DNA of 64,000 nucleotides from Blastobasis lacticolella (Eukaryota; Arthropoda; Insecta; Lepidoptera; Blastobasidae): positions 16,352,563 to 16,416,562 of the forward strand of contig LR990048.1 of the NCBI GenBank assembly GCA_905147135.1, in the 5' to 3' direction. Below the pieces are notes generated by a model, which searched no databases, was not told the DNA's origin, and saw only the letters and a program-made list of their open reading frames with translations. Both the position numbers and the translations under genes were made by a program. Below are positions 9,591 to 22,244 of the stretch, piece by piece. How positions within the stretch are numbered: the stretch's first letter is position 1; every line of letters starts with the position of its first letter.

Positions 9591-11137
9591 TGAAACTAGC
9601 TCATCGTATGCAACAGATCGCACGATCCGTTCGTTTGCACAGAAACCCGGTCGGTGTTATTATCGATTACACTACACACGTAAAATGGATAAAGGAGCCG
9701 TGTGTTGTGTAATGCAAGCTATAACAGACGCTCGCACCGATTTGGAGTTAGCTAGATGTTTGAATAATCGGATCGCTTCTCGTTACAAGGTGGTTTAAAG
9801 TCTGCATCGGTTAAATAATCACAATAGTACCTACATTGTGATACATGTGTGCTATATTAGTCATAACAGTCTTGACTTTTTTAAGAAAATGACCTGTCTT
9901 GCCAAAAGGTCGAGCTGCTATTAGGCGAGCCGCAGGCGAGTGCCCATAGGGCACCCGAGAGTGTAATAATCAACGCACACGCGTTTCATACGATGTTTTT
10001 AATGACACGTGCGAGGAAAAACAGACAAATATAAATTGTTATTAACTTATATATCAAATTTCGCGCAGGTGCAAGGTTGTCAAGTACCAACAAAGTACAG
10101 CCTATATTAAAAATACAATAAAGCGAATATATTCGTATTTATAACATAACTTATTGAGAATTGTAAATAATTTGACAAATTAAAACTTTGTGAATGAAAC
10201 TCGTATCAAAATCCGTAATCAATACCGTACAAATGCACAAACACGAGACCCAAATAGTAAAATTATAATAACGATAACCACAATGTTTTAGTTTATCTAC
10301 TGTGAATATTGTCTTATATAGTTAATTACCTGTTTATTACACAAACTTTCTAATAACTTACATAAGTACTTTGATTTAAAAAATATTTTTGAGACATCCT
10401 GTAAAACCAAGCATCTTTCCACATAAGCAATTGGGTAATTTTCTAAATCGTGTGTGTATTAATTACTCACCTATTCTACAGCGAGTTGGAGCGATGCGCA
10501 TACGCTATTGCGCACGTTACAGACGCATCGAATTTCCGAAAACTATTACGGAGATAAATTAAATACTGACCGAAAGAAACATTTCTTTTCCGCTGCTTCG
10601 TACTCGTTTCCACTGCATGTGGTGAAGGAAGTTTCAAAGTTTAAATTTTAAATTATTCGTAAAATTTTACAGCACTTGTAATGTATGCGCTGCAAACAGC
10701 GCCATGCTGAACTATTACGGTCGCCTATGTACCTAATTTAAATAAACCCAGTATATGGTAGAGCACTGCAATGCTACATTCTATGTGTAACCTACCAAAA
10801 TAGCTTATTGTTTGTGTTTTATTGCTTACACACTATCGAGTATTGAAGCAAAAACAATACGTTTACCTACTACGAGTGTTTGTGAGAGGTAGGTGTTCCT
10901 CGTTTCTTCAATTGGATACTTACGAGTGGGGTCGCCTTATTATGACCATGTTGAATAATCGTTTACGAGCGCTTTCAGTCAGTTGCATAATTATATACTT
11001 GTGTAGATACTTACATAAAGTGTTTGCGGTTAATTTGGCGGCGGTCACCCTGACTTGCAATAAGAACTTCATCAATAATGATTCGAGCCTTTTCAACACA
11101 CCACGATGTCTCATGAGCCTTACCTCTAATAATTCAA

Positions 11138-11255
11138 AGATAGAGTGAATAGGCTGTTCCTAGACTGGCATGCTCCATCATCGGCCGCATCGTCACTTAC
11201 CACCAGGTGAGATGGCGGTAAAAAGCCTGGCCAGTCTCAATTAAAAAAAAACATC
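11138..11255 (+). repeat. Family C SINE-like repeat
   Basis: A second copy with AGAGTGAATAGGCTGTTCCT, GTCACTTACCACCAGGTGAG and a terminal A-run. A partial third copy lies at 21465-21535. Confidence 0.65.
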
Positions 11256-14200
11256 CAAAATACCCACAATAGCAACAAAGCGCTCTAAACACCACATGCA
11301 CTTGTTTCCATTATTATTAGAAACAACATTTGCAATTCCAAGTGGGTATCTCTGCTCCGGTAATGTGCGTACAGTTACCCGGGCAGCATCGTAATTAACA
11401 CCGCTGCGTGCGGCCCGTGACGGCTATATTTACCCAAATAATGTAGTAAAACAGACATTAATGTTTATTTAATTTCCTACGGTGTTTCACTCGTAAGCTG
11501 CCTCTCGATTCCAGTGGTTACCTGATTTGGGTGCGCTTGTAATTAACAATTGTTCTTAACCTTTTTCTTTGTGAGACTTGCTCTAGAAATCGTTGGTGTC
11601 TGTGCTTGATTGTTGTGTAAGTCATCTTTTGACCTTAATCCGATTCATAATTAGAATTGCTTTCGGAAGAGTCAGTATACAGAAATGATATTTTAATCAA
11701 CGAAATTACTTCACTATAAACCTAACCTCACACCAAACCTCAGCTATTTTAATAGCCCTACACGACATGGTAAAAAAAGAAATCGATAATCACACCACCA
11801 CTTCCTCATGGCGACGCAACTAAGTGCATCGAGCGCATTACCCGTGGTGTAGTAGAACATACCGGCCGCATCACGCTGTAATGTGCACCAAAGCAATACG
11901 CCTCCCGTTATAGGTCCGTTACGCTGACCGCGCGCCGCGCAGCAATGGCCGCCGGATGACACCTGCTGCGTGCGTTCTAAACTCAAATTATAATGTATTG
12001 CAGCGAAGAGGATTCCAAAAATCCATCGAAATTTAAAACATTTTATTGAGCCACAGGATGTATACAGCGTCAGTTGTCTTTAATTTATATGGGTGAAGGC
12101 GGTAGAGCTTTTCTAGGTAGACATATACCACCTCTTAAGCAAACGTTGTGAACGGAAACTCTCAATTAATTGAATAATAACGTTCCTTGTCTGTCCCGGT
12201 GGCCAAAGCTGGAATTAAGTGTCGCCTTAGAAATGTCATGTCAATTCCAACAAAAGCGACTCTCTCACCGGGTCGGATCAGTTTGTTGCATAGATTACTT
12301 ACCTTTCTCTAAACATTCTCTTATACACAAATATATTTTTGTTTTTCCAAATTAACTTAAATTGTATTACTTATTACGCAGGAGTGTGAAAGTTCGTGGG
12401 TCAAACGGCGGCGTAGTAAAAGTACCTACACTTCATTTCATAATAAACATTTATGAAACGATTGCCGTCCGCTCTTGGTTTAATTAAATATTACATACAT
12501 ATTAACATTTATTACAAGCGATCTTGCTTCCGACATTTGAGTACTTAGTCAAATGGAGTAAAACTATAGTAGCCTACTCATTTCATAGTATTGCTACAGG
12601 ATTAGTTGCTTTTAAATTGAATAGTTAGATGCGTTTTTGTTTATTTATTTACTAATTTAAAAAAAATTACCGTAATTGAGTAGCGAAAGTACACGCAAAA
12701 TGAACGCATATGTAAGGTATGTATCGAGCAAATTGACTAATAATAGAGCTGTATTTAAGCAGTGCCATCACTTAGCCCCATATTTTCAAGCCTAACACAA
12801 AATTGATTTGCTAAATAAAGTAGTAGAGATACTACCAAATTAAACGTATATCTCTTCATTTTATACGAAGCAACGATGGGATTTCATTGTAGTCACATAA
12901 TAACGTATCAGACTAATATATTTTGAAAAACCAGTCCGTAGACAAGTATCTAAGCATTGTTTGTGAATAACATAACTAACTACGGGCGTTAGGTGCTTAA
13001 TAGTTAACATATAGGTAGGCAACTTAATTACTTTCTCTCCATGTATACCTCCCTACATGATCTGTTGATAAGATAAGCAGGCGATTGTATCTCATAAAGC
13101 GCGAGCGTTAGATCATAAACCAGTCAGGCCGTGACGTGATACGGTTTTCGAGACTAGTCCTTCCTATGTGCGTCTTTGCGCTTGCTCTTTTAGGAGCTTT
13201 AAATTTATAAGGGCTGTAAGAGTACTTGTGGATCTGTTATTGCTGCTCATTGCTAACAGTAGGATAAAGTCCTAGACCGACTCCTTCATCGTACTTAATT
13301 ACCTCAGTAAAGATTGGCAATGCATTAGCTACTCCCAGGTGTTGCGGGTGTCTGGGCGGCAATTATCAGTTTCTATAAGGAGACCTCATGCCCGGGTAAT
13401 TTAGGACTGCTATCTGATCCAATGAACGTCTGATAAACAAATATAATTGAACTTTACAATAAATAACCAGTACCTACTCATAACTCTAAAGTGTTGATTC
13501 GAAGCGTTACAATTAAACCGAAAGCTGCACGATTTCTACTGTTCGACCACACTTAGACAATGGCTGCAAGCTATGCATGGTGAATGGTCAACACATTATT
13601 ATGGTGCGTAGGAAACGATTGCTGCAAATTGGTAGGTTTTCACTTAATGGTCACCTCGAGGTGGGGAATTATTCCGCACTCCTGAGCGCAGCGCGTGCTA
13701 ACAAAGCTGCCTATGAAAATGGAAATCTCACATTCAAACTGTCGGTTTAATTGTGCACTTAGGGCTTTATTGCTAAGGGTCGAAAGGCTAATTCGCCGTG
13801 AAAGTGTTGACATTGCCGAAAAACACATAGATTCGCTGTAATGGTATACGTAAAACTCTCATGGTGATATATTTTCACGGCATCAAGCGTTTTGAAGTGC
13901 GACGGCCGACCGCGGAGAAAGTCGGAGCGGCTGCGTGTTGTGATGATTAAGCTAATTACCTATTTAGTCATGATCGACTGGCTCGTATGCAACACAAAGC
14001 AGATCATCTCGTCTGACGGTTGTGTAATATTTGTTCGTATGATGAATGATAATCTCATAAAAGTTCGTATCTCCCCAATTGTTTCGGAGCAGATCGTCCA
14101 AAATACAAATCTCGTATTAAGAAGTTCCCATGAGTAACATGAATGGTACTTAGTTCAGAAGAGTGAAGCGGCACTGTCGGAACAAATAGATGGAACGAAA

Positions 14201-14280
14201 GTCACGACCTATCTGTAGTAGTACTACGTAGTAGATACATTGTACCATACATGTTGGAGGGCGTCCGGGCGGACGGTCAC

Positions 14281-14343
14281 CATGGCGTCAGGGGGCTCGC
14301 GGCGCGTGCGCAGCGCAGTTCAGCGCACCGCAGTCTTTCCGTG
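14281..14343 (+). other. Upstream ORF before candidate exon A
   Basis: ATGGCG opens 20 codons ending TGA at 14341-14343, about 20 nt before the ATG of exon A. Such an ORF would reduce initiation at 14364 if it is in the transcript. Confidence 0.3.
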
Positions 14344-14363
14344 ACCGCGCCGCCGCGCGCACC

Positions 14364-14753
14364 ATGCAGCGGCCGCGGCTTTCGCTCGCGATGCGCGACA
14401 ACTGGCGCCACCTGCAGCGGCTGTACGGCGTGGACGCGGAGTGCGAGGACTGCGCCCCGCGGCGCGCGCCCAGCCTCGACTCCCTCATCAACTCCTCGGA
14501 GGGCGCCGCGTCCAGCGCCGACGCCTCCGCCCCCGAGGATTCCGACTCGGGCGCAGACACCCGCGACACCGAACAACACCATCGCGCGCGAACCCCGGAC
14601 TCGCGCGCCAAAAAGTGCCCCCAAAGTTTCTCGTCGTCGTCTAGTGGACACATGGAGACGATCCACGAAGAGACAACCGAACCTAAAGTGTCAGTGAAGG
14701 AAATCCTCGCCAGGTTCGAGAATTTGACGGAAAAAACTGAGACTAGTACACAG
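14364..14753 (+). CDS. Candidate alternative first coding exon A (130 residues)
   Basis: A GC-rich island in AT-rich intron DNA holds an ATG in good context (GCACCATGC) and an open frame of 130 codons ending CACAG|GTAAAC in phase 0. That phase matches the acceptor of exon 6, so the product would run ...TETSTQ then VQPKPTT. The residues include RDNWRHLQRLYGVDAEC, an acidic Ser/Asp stretch, and VSVKEILARFENLTEK near the end. I do not recognise the family of this segment. A 20-codon upstream ORF (14281-14343) precedes it. Splicing to exon 6 would give a tail protein lacking the motor. It could instead start a separate gene or a retained non-coding RNA. The overlapping open frames on both strands are products of high GC. 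Confidence 0.6.
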
Positions 14754-15930
14754 GTAAACATTGTAATGTTCCGCTCCGCGTTCACTGGTTATACTTAAAA
14801 TTCCCTAGATTAGTTTCCGCATAACTATTTGTTAACTTAAGCGTATAAATTTCATAAACTCTATAATTTCTTCCTAGTTTGAAGGATATAAAATCGACAG
14901 GTACCTGTATCTTTATGGGTGCGATTAAGAGCCGCTACATAAAGTGCAAATGGATCGCCTAATGTAAATCTATCAGTAATGTAGGCCGGCTCGGCGCGGT
15001 ATCCGCAGCAGCTATCGGGCACGACAGGTTTGCGAGGATCTGACCCAGTCGTCCTAAACTGACCAGCGCTGGCTAAAATGGACCATCGTAGGAATCTTGC
15101 GCAATCTATGCCCATACATTAAACCAAGTATTCGAATGCCAATCCTAGAGCTTCCTAATATGGTGTTAAGAATTCTTCCAAGTTGGCCTTACTGAATTGA
15201 GAACTTCTCGAGGTATCTATCTATTTTGGCTACGGTTCCTCTTTTTAATTGGACATATTTCAGCAGAAAAGACACAACATTGTAGATTGCGTCCTCGCTA
15301 AACTACGTCTCTTATATCTTCACGTTGAAAGGTCTTAATATTAATTAACTTGGTTAAAATTTGCTTAAAGTCAATACCATTGTATCGCGCACGGTATTTC
15401 GAAAAGCGCAGTCATCAAAACGTCGGCGATCACGTATTTAATTAGTGAGCTGACCATATTTTTTATAACAGCCTTGTAGTTTTGCAAGTACCGTAGTAAT
15501 CTGAAGTATTGCCAAATTAGGCTTGGTCAATAGATACCTGCGTAGCTATACATACTCGTACTGAACAATGACCGTACACATTTCTTTTTAAATTTTATCA
15601 ATGCTTACATGTTTATTATTACAAACAACCATGCCCCGTGCGCCTATTGGAAAAACTATAATTACTAATCGATTTGTTTTTTACCCGATGCTGCGCGTGC
15701 GACCACTTTCGAAACGCGATCATCTCATTTTGCTGTGTAATCGATAATAATGCGTCCATTCAACAGTTGTACAATTGATTTCTGAGAGATTTTTCTGTAA
15801 TTATGCAAGAGACGCTGGTCAAACTGTTTGCTCTGGAAAGCATTCGAATCTTTATTGAAAATGAGCAAAGTCAAATATTGACTTTGTGCAACAAATTGGA
15901 ACGGTTATACAGGCAGAAAATAGTGTTTTT
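14754..15930 (+). other. Intron 5 stretch without recognised features
   Basis: AT-rich sequence. I see no gene or repeat that I can name. Confidence 0.45.
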
Positions 15931-15934
15931 ATGA

Positions 15935-16570
15935 TTTAGATTTAGATTTAGATTTATTTATTTCTCTCTTAAGTTCTTACATAATTATAATATTCTTATT
16001 ATAGATTACATTTGGTCAATAAAAGAGATCGTCAAATTATAATATTAGAATTATTGCTTTCATATAAGAAGGCAATATCAAATAATAAATAAATCGAAAT
16101 AATATGGTAAACAATGTCAAAATAAAAAATTAATACATAAAATTACACTAAGGTAAATTGATACAAAGCATGTCAATACCAGTAAGGCAGGTAATTTATG
16201 CAAATAGTCAAATAATAATTAAATGTCCGTTATTGGATACAAAATACAAAAATACAAAAATGTCAATAAATGAAAATAAAACTCATATTGAATAGAATAA
16301 AATTGAATTGAAAATTTGTAATGTCAAACAACTAAGTAATAATTCAATATAAATATCAAGTCAGAATAAAAATGTCTTTAAAAATAATTAGTTCTCAACA
16401 TGAGTTATAAATTCATTAACGGAATAAAATACATTATCCAATAAGAAGTTTTTCAGTCGGCGGGCAAACGCTTCGTCAGTCTGTTCGTTTTTAATAGACG
16501 CGGGTAGATGTTCATATAGTTTCGGCCCTATTATACGTGGGTTTTTATCCGCGAGGGCTGTTCGATGGTG
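15935..16570 (-). mobile_element. LINE 3' fragment (minus strand)
   Basis: The minus strand at about 16560-16390 reads GPKLYEHLPASIKNEQTDEA, FARRLKNFLLDNVFYSVNEF and a stop. This is the common C-terminal GPKLYxxLPxxIK...FxRRLKxxLL pattern of insect LINE ORF2 proteins. An AT-rich 3' UTR with TGTCAA repeats follows, ending in an (ATTTAG)n microsatellite at about 15935-15958. Confidence 0.7.
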
Positions 16571-17164
16571 GATGGTTGGTGGATGGTGGATGGTTCGATG
16601 GTGGTATGTTATTTCATTAGCGAATCGGATAAATTCTCAACTCGGATAAATTGTTTACCAGAGTTAGTTCTAAAGTAAACGTAAACTATTATATAGTTCG
16701 TAGTAATTTATATCCAAAAGCCAACGTGTTTCGACTCGAGGTATCCGAAGACCGGGCGTAGTAGTAAAAAATGGCAGTAGCCAGGATAGATAATAAAATT
16801 TCCAACTTCTAAATCATAGGTCCTACTAACCCCATCTGCAAAAGCGGTTAAACAAAGTTTCTTGCTTAAAATAGCATTTACCTCGTAGATACTTACGTGG
16901 TAATAAAATTAACGCTTAACCACAGTTGGTCAAGTCTGCCCCACTTTCGTGCCTTCATTAAAATAACTATAATAAACTCGCGTACATATAAACTAATTAA
17001 TTATCATACGAAATAGAGGAAGTTTGTTCCGGTTGTCTTCACAACTGTACCCACTGTTACTTATATCCGTGGCGCGTGAAAAGAATACAAGCATTTAGAA
17101 ATAGCCGTGGCATTCCTTTTTATTATTATAAATACGAAAGTATCTAAGCCTCTATTTATAATAA

Positions 17165-17365
17165 TTAATTTGTCGGTTGTGCTCTCGCGCACGAGGGCCC
17201 GGGGCCCGCCGTGACCATGATCCAGGATTTGGCAGGTTAGGTAATTACAGTGGAGCGACTGCCATCTGACCTTCATGACCCTGCTACCAGGGGAAGCTGA
17301 CCAGATTGGATCATGGTTACATATCCAGTCGCCTGAATGTGCAGGTTTCATTACGTTGTAATCTA
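17165..17365 (+). repeat. Family A repeat, near full length
   Basis: Blocks CACGAGGGCCCGGGGCCCG, AATTACAGTGGAGCGACTGC, CAGATTGGATCATGG and CTGAATGTGCAGGTTTCAT occur in order. The same order is seen at 30112 and 40870. Confidence 0.7.
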
Positions 17366-19715
17366 TAATGTAAAAGGTATGTATCTAATTATATTTTCAT
17401 AATTTAACCACTTGCCCGTATGGTGTACGGTAGAGCAAAAGAATCTAGGTTGGAAACGCCAACCGTAAAAGCCCGACTTCGATTGCTTAAAACTTAGGCG
17501 ACGATTAAGTTGATTCCTCAGCATTCTAGTCACACAAAAAGCTAAGAGTTACCTAGCGAGTTTCATTTTCACATTAGGTTGGTGTTGGTGCAATATTTTT
17601 TAGTTTAGTACTATCAGGCATTACACTGTTTCCTTGTGTAGGCCCGAAAATGGGCAGCAGTCTTAACTAACTCTCGTAAAGTGTTCCGACTGTGTTAAGG
17701 CGGATGATATAAGCAGTTGATGTAAAAACGCGAAAATGTATTTAGATATCAACCACGAAACAAACATCTTCAATATTTATTATATAAGTCATACTACTCA
17801 TTTGTCATGGTATCACAAAAGGGCAAGGCTTCGAAACGGTCTTGAGCTCGATTCAGGATTTTTTACGAATAGACCTTAGCGAAGGCTAATATGACATCGA
17901 ATCTGACAATGAATTCTTATTGCAAGAGTAAACATATTTGCTTATCATAGTGTTTAACCCCTTAATGCAATTAATAGTGTACATACTTACCTACTGACAT
18001 ACGAAATACATAATACATTTTTAGTAACCTTGCTATGGCGGATAGGTACGCAAGAAATGGGCTTCAAATAAAAATAAGCAATTAAAATGGCAATTGTCGG
18101 AATGCTTGCTTTGCAACACTTATTAAAATTAATATAATGAGTTGTATATGTGTAATTATATTACCTATATGTAATAGCTATATGATCCAAATTATGGCTA
18201 CGATAACTCAGCCATCTGATTTTTCTGTATGCATCTCGTATGTGCTCTCCAGCCTAACCTAGCTTAAACCAATGTGGCCGTGATAACGGATCAATGATGA
18301 AAACAAAATCCTATGTAACTTTACTGAACTTAAGTATAAAAGCAGCAACTGCTTTCAAACTTGACGTCCATTATTACTTACCCTAGTTAAAGAATGAAAT
18401 AATTCGATTGAAATTGCACATTATAACCTTTGTTGCCCTCACTGCGCATTAACTTTAACATCTTACTTCACTCGTAAATAAGCTGCCAGTGTCAAAACAC
18501 TCGCATCTTTATTTCTTCACGACGGATGGTCCGGCTTGCGTGCGCGCAGGCCTCTCGGCGCATTCCCAACCGATTATCGAATGGTTATTTTAAATGCATT
18601 AGTGCACGAAACACCAGTGTAACCCTTCACAAGTCAAGGAGAGCCGCCGTGGATTACGTTGTCTGCGCCATCTTGTGATTGTACCTACGTAGAATAGATA
18701 GATACAACGTAGCGCATTTGCGGATTGCTGCGGCCACTCTTTGACACTGTCCATAGTGGTTTAACATTAACGAGTTTTAAACGATTTTAACAATTTGCCT
18801 AACCTTAAGGTTTGGTCGCCCACGAAGGCGCACCGAAAGTTAATTGAACAGGGCGTTACAGCAATTCCACTGTAGAGTCGCGCTCATAAGGGCATTTTAT
18901 GCCTATTTAACACATACTCCCCAAAAACTGATATGATAGAACAGTCGGGGAAAAACATTTTTGTAATAAAAATTTTAACTAGAGGCCCAAGGTTGCGAGG
19001 AAAATTAAGAAAAATAATTTTAAATATTCAAGCGTTCAGCCCGCGGGCTCAATCCAGAGCGGGTCGAAACGTCTAAACATTCTCGAGCGTTAGAACTACT
19101 TTCGATCTAGTTTGATAGGCTTGAACGGATTTCTAAAATTTTTACGCAATGCGCACATAACACTAAAAAGTTAAGCAGTGATAATATTTCGAATCTTTTG
19201 TGGTCATAATTCGTAAATCTATTTTACGATCCACAAACGAGTTTGATCTACTTTTTATGCATAGGAAAGTCATAATTTTATTTTCTGCAGAAATAAATGT
19301 CTATTATAAACTTATTTCACTGGACGATAATATATTCTTTGTTCACGTTATCGCGGAAGCATGAATGAAGTTAAAACCGTTGAACACTGTGCATATTAAT
19401 TGTGGGATATTCATTGAATTTAAAGTAATAATTATAAGTAACTCCCGTACTAAGTAATTCCGCGTCCGTGCCGGGAAGTAATGAAACTAATTAGGTAAGT
19501 TAGTGCTTTTATAAGCAAGCACATATTAGTTTTGTAAAATATGTGTAATAATCTGTATTTAGGTACTTAATTTATAAATATCAAATAATAAAGAATACAG
19601 TTTGAATGGATGTTCGTTTGACGAAAAACTGCTCAACGGATTTTCAGTTTCTATCTTTATATAGCATAAAACAAAGTCGCTTACCGCAGTCTGTATCTAT
19701 ATACGCTAAGATCTT
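17366..19715 (+). other. Intron 5 stretch without recognised features
   Basis: AT-rich DNA with no coding signal or repeat that I can name. Confidence 0.45.
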
Positions 19716-19719
19716 TTAA

Positions 19720-19905
19720 ACTAAGGAACGGATTTTAATGCGGTTTTCAACAATATATAGAGTGATTCAAGAGGAAGGTTTATAAGCAAGCAAAAAGGTT
19801 AGGTAGGGTTAAAGAAGGTGTAGGATAGGTGTACGGTAGAAGTAGGGGTTGGGTAGTGGTAGGACGCCAGGCGAACGAAGTTGCGCCGGGTCCACTATTA
19901 TAAGT
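19720..19905 (+). repeat. Family E repeat
   Basis: It carries ACGGATTTTAATGCGGTTTT, GAGTGATTCAAGAGGAAGG and GAACGAAGTTGCGCCGGGTC, matching 8531-8680. Confidence 0.65.
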
Positions 19906-20814
19906 AATATGGTACGCTAATGTATCCCAAAATTCAAAGTGGTTCCCGCGAACACACGAAATAGGCACTTCTCAGTGGCTCTTTGCTAAATGACTGCACT
20001 ACGTTCAATACGGCTTTATGATAGATTCTCAACTCGCTTATATGGAAAAGCCTCGACAAATAACAATTTCTTCATAACTTTTTTAAGTGTTGTAAATCTC
20101 TCAGTAGTCGTTCGGCTACAGACAGATATGTGACTATAATAGTTACATTATTCCTGCTGTGTAAGTAAGTAGGTATGTAAATTTAAAAAAAATCACCACA
20201 ATGAGCCGAGAGCCAGGGAAAGTTCCATGCGTGTACGCAGATGGAAATGTCAATAGACAATTGTATGTCATTACAGCGTTGCGTCGGCCGTTGTCACAGG
20301 CAATATTGAATAAAATATCAATTTCTTTAGTCTAATGTTGACAAAGAAAAATAGTGTCGCTTTTAACATTATGTTATTATCACAGAAGCTCGCGGTAAGA
20401 AACCCGGAGCATACCTTAAAAGTGTCGCTTTTGCTGACCACTGCTTAGAGAATTAGCTTGTTATAACCTAACTAATCGAAAAAGTTAGAAAACCCCCGAC
20501 TAAGTTTACATATACTCAAATATTTCCTAAACTATTGAACGGATTTTAATAAAAGAAAGCTAAGAATCGTGTCGATTAAACTGCCTTTGTTATAAAGAAA
20601 ATTGCATCGAAATTGGTGCATCCGTTTGCGAGCTACGATGCCACAAGTAGACACACACCGACACACATACACAGAGCCCCATATGCACATGTCAAACTTA
20701 TAATACCCTTGGTGGTCCACGCCTGACGTTCGCAAATGGAGACTGCGACTTGGAAAACCTATAGAGCACCCTGAAAGTAGAGCTTTGAGTAGACTGGAGC
20801 TACTAGCTTCGAGT

Positions 20815-21060
20815 TTTTTTTTTTATACCACTAAGGTGGCAAACAAGCTTGCGGCCTGCCTGGTGGTAAGCAGTCACCGCAGCCTATAGACGTTTGCAAT
20901 ACCAGGGGCATCACCCACGCGTTGCCGACCCCGTAAAAACCTTTTAACCCCTTTCTTGAAGAACTCCATGTTGTACTCTCCAGGGAAAACCTCTCCAGGT
21001 AGTTCATTCCACAACCTTAGGAGTACAATTTTAAGTTAAGAAACACCTTCCATAGCTTTA
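20815..21060 (+). repeat. Family D repeat
   Basis: The T-run is followed by CCACTAAGGTGGCAAACAAG, GGTGGTAAGCAGTCACCG, TTGCAATACCAGGGGCATCA and TTGTACTCTCCAGGG. A diverged reverse copy lies at 33865-34045. Confidence 0.65.
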
Positions 21061-21849
21061 CTTTTTATTTTTCCGTATTTATAGAAGTAAGTTTATTATA
21101 CCATGGTGGCATAATGTCACGTTTTGTTACGCAACGCTGTCCGTGGACACCGTTGTACCATTACTCGGTTGTCAAAACCTCATCAGTGGTGCGGCAGGGT
21201 GTCGGGGGCATTTGATAAAATATCGCAGAGACAACTGTTCTTTGTTACACAACATTGGCATGCGTGATGGTGATGAAATTTGTTATTGTGTTTCATTGAA
21301 ATCGTTTTTGTGATTTCTTGAGTTGTCTTTTTCTGGATTTGACTATTGGGACAATTATTATAGATATTTATGTCTTAATTTGCCGTCCCTTTTAGACTTG
21401 TACTCGTAAAGGAATGGGAGGATTTGCCGGTCAATGTGTTTCCCTTTGAACTCCTTCAAAGCTAGAATGAAAGGCTGATTCTCGGGATACATGCTGCATC
21501 TTCGGCCGCATCATCACTTACTTACAGCGTTTATGATTAACAAATAAACTTGATGTATTTATTTATTCGTATGGCATATTAATATGAAAAAAGACCCATA
21601 TTAGGCACTATTAATTCTACAGATTTATTTTACAAGACTTGAGCCACTCAATGGCATCGTCACTTAGGCTACCCCAAATAAGGATAAGGCTAAACCAAAA
21701 CAAAATAAACAATACCTACCATATTATGTGCTATCAAACCTATATGTCGCAAAAATCCTATACAATAATACTCAATCGACTTAACCGTGGCCAATAGCAT
21801 CGCATTAGCCAATCTAAATCGGCGTCATCAGCTCGTCCTTTCACATTGT

Positions 21850-22244
21850 GATTGTAAGGCTGAACATCGCACAATGCGGCTCCGGGCTCAGAACTAATAT
21901 GGATTCGGCACGTCCAGCCGGCGGGTAGCGAGCCGTGCTTCCGTTTCCGACGCGGCGCGCGCGTCATCGCGTCATCGCGCGTGAGAAGCGTCGCCTCGCC
22001 GCGGCGCATGCGCGTAATTTATTCACTGACTGGAACTAACTGGCGCGAACTTGGATCCTATATCGCGCTAAAACTAGTAACAGGTGCAGTTGATACTAAT
22101 CCGTACGCAGTATAAAATAACGTCGCTTTTGGGTGCGAGGACGTGGTCGGATGTCCGACCAAGGTCAGCTCGCTCGCGCATCCGAATTAATCCAATAGTG
22201 TATTTTTTGTACTTCGTAAGGATTAGGATTTATTAATTGCTACA
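21850..22244 (+). promoter_or_regulatory. CpG-rich patch with possible promoter and non-coding first exon
   Basis: A CpG-dense stretch (21890-22020) is followed by a TATAAAATA at 22111-22119 and, 125 nt on, a strong donor ACA|GTAAGT at 22244/22245. The only ATG between opens a 15-codon frame that ends before the donor. It could be a transcription start within the giant intron; it may equally be an enhancer-like or chance GC-rich patch. Confidence 0.25.

Larger units (their letters stand above)
8681..14240 (+). other. Intron 5 interior, mostly unannotated
   Basis: AT-rich DNA with two copies of a SINE-like family C listed separately (9465 and 11138). The remaining open frames (for example 10822-11148 and 11744-11986) have no recognisable motif and lie in low-GC DNA, so I treat them as chance. 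Confidence 0.5.

Noticed and set aside
10822..11148. 108-residue plus-strand frame in intron 5
   Set aside because: AT-rich, no motif, and its end lies in a SINE-like repeat. Judged chance.
14277..14785. Long open frames on the minus strand over candidate exon A
   Set aside because: High GC leaves several frames open. Only the plus frame at 14364 has a good start, motif-like residues and a matching donor phase.
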